10,326 nt of DNA from Bacteroidales bacterium. GTDB taxonomy: Bacteria > Bacteroidota > Bacteroidia > Bacteroidales > UBA7960. Shown here piece after piece: positions 6,991-10,326 of the stretch. Numbering within the stretch: position 1 is the first letter of the stretch; each line of letters starts with the position of its first letter. The translations under genes and the position numbers were made by a program. A model generated the notes under the pieces. It saw only the letters and a list, made by a program, of their open reading frames with translations, ran no database searches and was not told where the DNA came from. The stretch covers positions 1-10,326 of the forward strand of contig PWGY01000009.1 of NCBI GenBank assembly GCA_003554665.1. Direction: 5' to 3'.

Positions 6991-7006
6991 TGGCACAAAT
7001 ATGGCG
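6991..7006 (+). promoter_or_regulatory. Candidate sigma-54 promoter (P2) of the csgF-curlin operon
   Basis: TGGCACAAATATGGCG matches TGGCACG-N4-TTGCA with an exact TGGCAC at -24 and the required GG (6992-6993) and GC (7004-7005) separated by 10 bases. The predicted start is near 7016, giving a leader of about 95 nt before csgF. A short inverted arm GTGCC lies at 6962-6966, complementary to the -24 GGCAC. Together with P1 and the adjacent activator gene this suggests sigma-54 control of both curli operons. Confidence 0.65.
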
Positions 7007-7059
7007 AAGTAGAAGGCAAAGCATAAGACCATGATTACAAATCAAACCAACACAATATT

Positions 7060-7075
7060 ATTGAATCAATTCAAT
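7060..7075. promoter_or_regulatory. Sixteen-base palindrome in the csgF leader
   Basis: ATTGAAT (7060-7066) and ATTCAAT (7069-7075) form a perfect dyad with a two-base centre, 35 bases upstream of the csgF ATG and about 45 bases downstream of the predicted start. The two-base centre and AT-rich arms fit a dimeric-protein operator better than an RNA hairpin. Confidence 0.45.
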
Positions 7076-7110
7076 CACTGACAAGATCTTTTAACCAAAC
7101 CCTCTGCACA

Positions 7111-7533
7111 ATGAAACTTCTTAAACCAATCCTCTTGTTTAGTTTATTTCTGTTTCTGGCCCCCCTGGCCGGTCACTCCCAGGAGTTCGTTTACCGGCCG
7201 GTCAACCCCGCTTTCGGGGGCAATTACCTGAATTACCAGTGGCTGCTCAGTTCCGCCCAGGCACAAAACCCTTTTGAGGAAGCGCAACCCGCGCGTGACC
7301 CGTTCGCCAGGGATCCCCTGGCGGATTTCGAATCCAACCTGAGCCGGCAGATCCTCAGCCAGCTTTCCAGCCGGATCATGCAGGAACAGTTCGGTGAAGG
7401 CCCCCTGGGTGAAGGAAAATACACCTTCGGGAATTATGAAATTGAAGTTACCCCGGGCCTGGAAGGGTTGATCGTTACCATACTGGATTCCAATACCGGC
7501 AGCGAAACAACCATTACCATTCCGCATTACTGA
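7111..7533 (+). CDS. csgF: CsgF, curli outer-membrane nucleation accessory protein
   Basis: This 140-aa protein is CsgF. It has a signal peptide (about 1-23, ending GHSQ) and then the family signature: FVYRPVNPAFGGNYLNYQWL (26-45) and LLSSAQAQNPF (45-55), which mirror the FRNPNFGGNPNNG and LLNSAQAQN of the enteric protein. A helical middle follows (FESNLSRQILSQLSSRIM, 73-90), then a strand-rich C-terminal domain (YTFGNYEIEVTPG and LIVTILDSNTGSETTITI), all at the usual length (138-140 aa). CsgF inserts its N-terminal segment into the CsgG pore, forms a second constriction, and displays its C-terminal part outside for the nucleator. It is the first gene after P2. The next gene, a curlin subunit, lies 189 bases downstream. 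csgE and csgF are separated here by a promoter, unlike a simple csgEFG run. Confidence 0.95.
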   Translation: MKLLKPILLFSLFLFLAPLAGHSQEFVYRPVNPAFGGNYLNYQWLLSSAQAQNPFEEAQPARDPFARDPLADFESNLSRQILSQLSSRIMQEQFGEGPLGEGKYTFGNYEIEVTPGLEGLIVTILDSNTGSETTITIPHY

Positions 7534-7616
7534 CAAACAAATTACCTGATACAAGCGGACAGTTTTTAACAGCATAAAAACCAACAAATAATTAACCCAA
7601 GTTGAACCCCAAAAAC

Positions 7617-7638
7617 GATTTTGCCCCGGGACAAAATC
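7617..7638. promoter_or_regulatory. Twenty-two-base palindrome between csgF and the first curlin gene
   Basis: GATTTTG (7617-7623) and CAAAATC (7632-7638) are perfect arms around CCCCGGGA, in which CCC/GGG also pair, so 20 of 22 positions are symmetric. The centre has no loop, so this is more likely a DNA operator than an RNA stem. It lies 84 bases upstream of the curlin start. Confidence 0.5.
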
Positions 7639-7660
7639 CACACAAAACCACAATTCTTTC

Positions 7661-7676
7661 CCAGCCGAACGGCTGG
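7661..7676 (+). promoter_or_regulatory. Small GC hairpin in the first curlin leader
   Basis: CCAGCC (7661-7666) and GGCTGG (7671-7676) pair around GAAC, about 46 bases before the curlin start. No T-run follows. It may mark an mRNA processing or stability point between csgF and the abundant subunit gene. Confidence 0.4.
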
Positions 7677-7722
7677 ACGCAATTCACAAATAAATCATTT
7701 ACAAACTTAAAATTCAAGAACA

Positions 7723-8574
7723 ATGAAAAAAGTAATTGCAATTTTCGCAGTGCTCGTTTTAACAGCGGGAATGGCTTATGGGCAAAACCATAAAGCAACA
7801 ACCAACCAGGATGGAACCAACCTGGAAGCCACCATTCTGCAAGTTGGAGGCAACTGGAATGAAGCTCTCCAGAATCAGGAAGGCTTGAATAACATTCTGG
7901 GGATCAATCAGTCAGGAAACCGCAACTATGCCAGGCAGGAGCAGGACAGCAGGGGAACCGGGGCATATGACCCTGACAACCGGGCCTATATAATCCAAAG
8001 TGGTAACTGGAATGAGGCCCGTCAAAATCAAGTGGGCCAGAGGAATTATCTTCGGACCAATCAAAGTGGGAACTACAACTTCGCCCGTCAAGACCAGGAT
8101 CCAGGTACGAGCCATCCTCAGGCCTATTCCGGCATCATTACCCAGTCTGGCGATCGGAACTGGGCGCGACAAGAACAGGGAGGCAATGCCTTTTCGGCCG
8201 AAATTCTTCAAAGCGGAGACTGGAACTGGGCAAGGCAGGAACAGGATGGAAACCGGAATGAAGCTGAGATAAGGCAATCCGGCAATCACAACGAAGCCAG
8301 GCAACGTCAGTTCGGCTCTCAAAGCCACCCTGATGGTGCAGGAGAGTTAGAGATTATCCAAAGTGGAAATCACAACCTCGCAAGGCAAATGCAGACTTAT
8401 GATGAAACAGCAAGTTTTGGGCAAATCATCCAAAGAGGTAACTGGAATGAGGCTTTCCAGAACCAGTATGGCCCAGGTAGCAATGATGCAACAATCATTC
8501 AGCGATCCAGCCATAACTATGCGATTCAGAATCAAACTGGTAGCAGCTTGAGCGCCACAATCATCCAGAACTAA
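7723..8574 (+). CDS. Long curlin-repeat amyloid subunit (CsgA-like)
   Basis: This 283-aa secreted fibre subunit has a signal peptide (1-20, ending GMAYG) and then curlin-type repeats to the last residue. The unit is about 22-28 aa, roughly I-x-Q-S-G-N-x-N-x-A-R-Q-x-Q-x-G, with about ten copies. Examples are IIQSGNWNEARQNQ (90-103), TNQSGNYNFARQDQ (112-125), ILQSGDWNWARQEQ (161-174) and IIQSGNHNLARQMQ (211-224). Curlin repeats form a beta-solenoid stacked by Gln and Asn ladders. Enteric CsgA has five repeats, so this chain is about twice as long. The A-R-Q core is unusually uniform and places Arg once per turn, with Trp beside Asn in several units. Some turns carry insertions (Asp/Pro/His-rich, around 75-87, 126-136 and 199-207). 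Which curlin here is the main subunit is inferred; this one is the longest and most regular. Confidence 0.9.
   Translation: MKKVIAIFAVLVLTAGMAYGQNHKATTNQDGTNLEATILQVGGNWNEALQNQEGLNNILGINQSGNRNYARQEQDSRGTGAYDPDNRAYIIQSGNWNEARQNQVGQRNYLRTNQSGNYNFARQDQDPGTSHPQAYSGIITQSGDRNWARQEQGGNAFSAEILQSGDWNWARQEQDGNRNEAEIRQSGNHNEARQRQFGSQSHPDGAGELEIIQSGNHNLARQMQTYDETASFGQIIQRGNWNEAFQNQYGPGSNDATIIQRSSHNYAIQNQTGSSLSATIIQN
7855..8571 (+). repeat. Tandem curlin repeat array inside the gene
   Basis: About ten imperfect DNA repeats of roughly 66-84 bases encode the QSGN.N.ARQ units. The phrase AACTGGAATGA recurs at several repeat starts, for example near 7851, 8004 and 8440. The array is in frame throughout and coding, not a CRISPR or satellite. 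Confidence 0.8.
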
Positions 8575-8592
8575 GAATGCATTGTTATTTGA

Positions 8593-8625
8593 CGTATGAA
8601 GTCAGACAGGATATAGAGTCATACG
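8593..8625 (+). repeat. Inverted repeat after the first curlin gene
   Basis: CGTATGA (8593-8599) and TCATACG (8619-8625) pair around a 19-base loop, 18 bases after the stop codon at 8574. It could stabilise the 3' end of the curlin mRNA. There is no T-run for intrinsic termination. Confidence 0.4.
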
Positions 8626-8640
8626 ACTTATTTTCGGTCA

Positions 8641-8671
8641 TTTGTTGACTTCCTTTGTCAAAATAGATTTG
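8641..8671 (+). promoter_or_regulatory. Candidate housekeeping promoter of the second curlin gene
   Basis: TTTG (8641-8644), 19 bases, then TAGATTTG (8664-8671) fit the Bacteroidota promoter form TTTG / TAnnTTTG with the right spacing. Transcription would start near 8677 and give a leader of about 70 nt containing the hairpin at 8693-8719. This would let the second and third curlin genes be expressed independently of P2. Confidence 0.5.
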
Positions 8672-8692
8672 GATTACCTAATGATCCCGGTA

Positions 8693-8719
8693 CCGGACGG
8701 GCGATTTCAGCCCGTCCGG
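8693..8719 (+). terminator. Strong GC hairpin upstream of the second curlin gene
   Basis: CCGGACGGGC (8693-8702) and GCCCGTCCGG (8710-8719) form a perfect ten-base stem with the loop GATTTCA. No T-run follows. The left arm shares its first CCGG with another palindrome, CCGGTACCGG (8687-8696). It lies 26 bases before the start codon, so it may block readthrough from the first curlin gene, stabilise a processed 5' end, or limit translation. Confidence 0.5.
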
Positions 8720-8745
8720 CATCTCCGGGCCAAAACTACACTATA

Positions 8746-9423
8746 ATGAAAAAATTGTTGACCAAAGCGGCCTTTCTTCTGTTTCTTCCTTTATGTGTAT
8801 TGGCACAGCAATCTCCGGAAAACACAGACAACTTTGGAGGATCTCACGAAGCTTATATCAAACAAACCGGCAACTCCCTCACCGCAGAGATCATACAGGA
8901 AGGCCTTAACCAGTTATCTCTGATTGAACAGGTGGGCGATGGAAGTCTGGCCTATATCAACCAACTCGGAAACTCACACAGCGATAATGCAGCGACCCTG
9001 CAACAGAACGGGGAAGGCCATTTTGCTGACATTCATCAATACGGAAATTACAACAAAGCCTTAAGCTGGCCTGGTCAGCAAGAAGACTGGGGGCTTATAC
9101 AATCCGGAAAAAATCATGAAGGATTCCTCTATCAGCTCGGAAACAATAACGAGCATGCCATCTCCCAGGCTGGCAGTCACCATTATGCGGATATATGGGT
9201 AACCGGCGATCACAACAAAGGTTTCATCGGTCAAACCGGTAGCGATAACCGGACAGGTGACCTCTCAACCGGCGGAATCCGCCAGGACGGAAACCATAAC
9301 CATGCCATCATCCTGCAAAATGGCAACCACAACAAAGCCTACAGCGGGCAGTTTAGCGACCACAACAGTTCATCCATACTGCAGCAGGGCAATCACAACC
9401 GCGCCAGTGTGGTGCAGCAATAG
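8746..9423 (+). CDS. Second curlin-repeat protein
   Basis: This 225-aa exported protein has a signal peptide (1-20, ending CVLA) and then curlin-type repeats: AYIKQTGNSLTAEIIQEG (36-53), LIEQVGDGSLAYINQLGN (59-76), GLIQSGKNHEGFLYQLGN (116-133), AIILQNGNHNKAYSGQ (187-202) and ILQQGNHNRASVVQQ (211-225), ending in the repeat. The pattern x-I-x-Q-x-G-x-x-N-x-A with paired Q and N is conserved, but the A-R-Q core of the first subunit is absent and sequence between units varies more. It is richer in His (NHN, NHNH) and Tyr. It could be a minor subunit or a second major one. It probably has its own promoter at 8641 and lies 44 bases before the third curlin-like gene. Confidence 0.88.
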   Translation: MKKLLTKAAFLLFLPLCVLAQQSPENTDNFGGSHEAYIKQTGNSLTAEIIQEGLNQLSLIEQVGDGSLAYINQLGNSHSDNAATLQQNGEGHFADIHQYGNYNKALSWPGQQEDWGLIQSGKNHEGFLYQLGNNNEHAISQAGSHHYADIWVTGDHNKGFIGQTGSDNRTGDLSTGGIRQDGNHNHAIILQNGNHNKAYSGQFSDHNSSSILQQGNHNRASVVQQ

Positions 9424-9467
9424 CCCTTAGCCACCGTGTTAAAAATGGACCAAAAACAAAAAAAATC

Positions 9468-10043
9468 ATGAAAAAGTCAGCACTGATCTTTCTGCTTATT
9501 CTCATTCCGTTGTGGGTCGCAGCCCAGCAGTCCTCTTCGGGAAATTTTCAGGACGGCATCCTGCTGGAGCAAATTGGTTCATTCAACGAAAGTAGCCTGC
9601 TGATACAAGGAGATAATCAGCAAAAAGCCGGGCTAAGCCTTGGTTATAAAGAAATTATGGAACAGTTGAGATCCCGGATGGCCAATTCCAGCTACGAAAA
9701 CATGATCCATTTTAGCCAGGAGGGAAACGGGCATGATGCTTCGGTGATACAAACCGGCAGGGGCAACGCCCTGGAGCTGACCCAAAGGGGCAGCAACAAC
9801 TGGTATGAAGGGTTTCTGCGTGGAGAAGAGAACCTGATCCACATCCTCCAGGATGGCGAATATAACCGCCTGTACCAGGACATATTCGGAACCGGTGCAG
9901 AATTGCAACTCATACAGGAGGGCAGTGGCCTTGAAATGATACAGATTGAAACATCCGGCAACGCCCCCCGCTACCAGGTACACCAAAAAGGGGAAGGCAT
10001 GCGCATTCGAATTGAACACAACCAGTTGTTTCCGTCTCCCTGA
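9468..10043 (+). CDS. Diverged curlin-like protein with a CsgB-like C-terminus
   Basis: This 191-aa exported protein has a signal peptide (1-19, ending WVAAQ) and loosely spaced curlin-type units: ILLEQIGSFNESSLLIQGDN (31-50), HFSQEGNGHDASVIQTGRGN (81-100), LELTQRGSNNWYEGF (102-116) and LQLIQEGSGLEMIQIETSGN (146-165). Residues 51-77 are a non-repeat helical insert (LGYKEIMEQLRSRM). The end, HQKGEGMRIRIEHNQ (172-186), parallels the last repeat of enteric CsgB (QRQSQMAIRVTQR), which holds that nucleator on the cell surface through CsgF. By that resemblance I infer a nucleator role; the symbol csgB is not assigned because overall similarity is low. It follows the second curlin by 44 bases and is probably co-transcribed. 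Confidence 0.8.
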   Translation: MKKSALIFLLILIPLWVAAQQSSSGNFQDGILLEQIGSFNESSLLIQGDNQQKAGLSLGYKEIMEQLRSRMANSSYENMIHFSQEGNGHDASVIQTGRGNALELTQRGSNNWYEGFLRGEENLIHILQDGEYNRLYQDIFGTGAELQLIQEGSGLEMIQIETSGNAPRYQVHQKGEGMRIRIEHNQLFPSP

Positions 10044-10065
10044 CCAGAATTGCCATTAACCACTG

Positions 10066-10108
10066 CCGGGTCACTCCCAACACACAACCTGACCCATGCA
10101 CGACCCGG
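10066..10108. repeat. Inverted repeat before the last gene
   Basis: CCGGGTC (10066-10072) and GACCCGG (10102-10108) are seven-base perfect arms with a 29-base spacer, in the short gap between the third curlin-like gene and the next start. An extra GACCC at 10091 offers an alternative pairing. The role is unknown. Confidence 0.35.
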
Positions 10109-10124
10109 TTTAACCCCAAAAGTC

Positions 10125-10326
10125 ATGAAACATTTAATACGTATCGTAAAGAAAAAAGCCGGGATGGGTTGGCCGGGCAAAGCTGTCGTAGTATTCCCGG
10201 TGCTGCTGCTTTTCTCCATAACAATGTTTGCAGATGAACCCTATACCGCCCGAATCGACAAGGTCGAAAAGGACCACATGCATACCTTTACCGGAATCTT
10301 CGAAAACCACATGGATCAAGCCATAA
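10125..10326 (+). CDS. Start of an exported protein, cut by the window end
   Basis: A reading frame opens at the ATG at 10125 and runs 67 codons without a stop to the window edge. It encodes a basic N-terminus (MKHLIRIVKKKAG), a hydrophobic core (VVVFPVLLLFSITMF) and a likely signal peptidase I site after MFA, followed by DEPYTARIDKVEKDHMH. There is no lipobox Cys after the signal, so it is not an obvious CsgG lipoprotein. The visible mature part is too short to name. The last residues (ENHMDQAI) could be the start of a curlin-like strand, but that is a guess. It follows the third curlin-like gene by 81 bases and may belong to the same operon. Confidence 0.65.
   Translation, partial: MKHLIRIVKKKAGMGWPGKAVVVFPVLLLFSITMFADEPYTARIDKVEKDHMHTFTGIFENHMDQAI

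Noticed and set aside
7144..7653. 169-codon open frame on the minus strand
   Set aside because: It is antisense to csgF, which is secure, and has no recognisable domain.
7855..8571. Regular repeats considered as a CRISPR array or satellite
   Set aside because: The repeats are in frame, imperfect and encode curlin units; there are no identical repeats with unique spacers.
8688..8703. GG-N10-GC match considered as a third sigma-54 promoter
   Set aside because: It lies in a GC-rich hairpin and lacks TGGCAC and TTGC context.

Overview
The window suggests a member of the Bacteroidota. The evidence is a type IX secretion (T9SS) C-terminal sorting domain, leaders with little or no Shine-Dalgarno signal, and two promoter-like sites of the Bacteroidota form TTTG-N19-TAnnTTTG. 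All recognisable genes lie on the + strand. The content is a curli-type functional amyloid locus with its own two-component regulator next to it.

Layout: (1) 1-222, non-coding leader with a housekeeping-type promoter candidate. (2) 223-3174, a soluble PAS-containing histidine kinase and an NtrC-family response regulator that activates sigma-54, as a two-gene operon. (3) 3175-3446, an intergenic region with a good sigma-54 promoter candidate embedded in an inverted repeat. (4) 3447-6654, a four-gene operon: a degenerate receiver-like protein, a large T9SS cargo protein, a small protein with a C-terminal membrane anchor, and the curli chaperone CsgE, ending in a hairpin. (5) 6655-7110, a long gap that I read as non-coding, with a second sigma-54 promoter candidate at its 3' end. 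(6) 7111-10043, CsgF and three secreted proteins with curlin-type repeats: a 283-aa protein rich in near-regular QSGN.N.ARQ units, a 225-aa one, and a 191-aa diverged one whose C-terminus resembles that of the nucleator CsgB. (7) 10125 to the window end, the start of another exported protein.

How it may work (inference): the kinase senses a cytoplasmic signal and phosphorylates the regulator. The regulator then drives sigma-54 RNA polymerase at the two promoters ahead of the csgE operon and the csgF-curlin operon. CsgE and CsgF assist secretion and cell-surface nucleation of the curlin subunits through a CsgG pore, which is not in the window and is expected nearby. The T9SS protein and the small anchored protein would be made together with the secretion accessory CsgE, so they may be surface partners of the fibre. 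A separate housekeeping-type promoter and a strong leader hairpin precede the second curlin gene, so subunit ratios may be set independently. The sigma-54 link and the co-expression of a T9SS protein with the curli machinery are the most interesting points. Both rest on motif reading and need experimental or comparative support.
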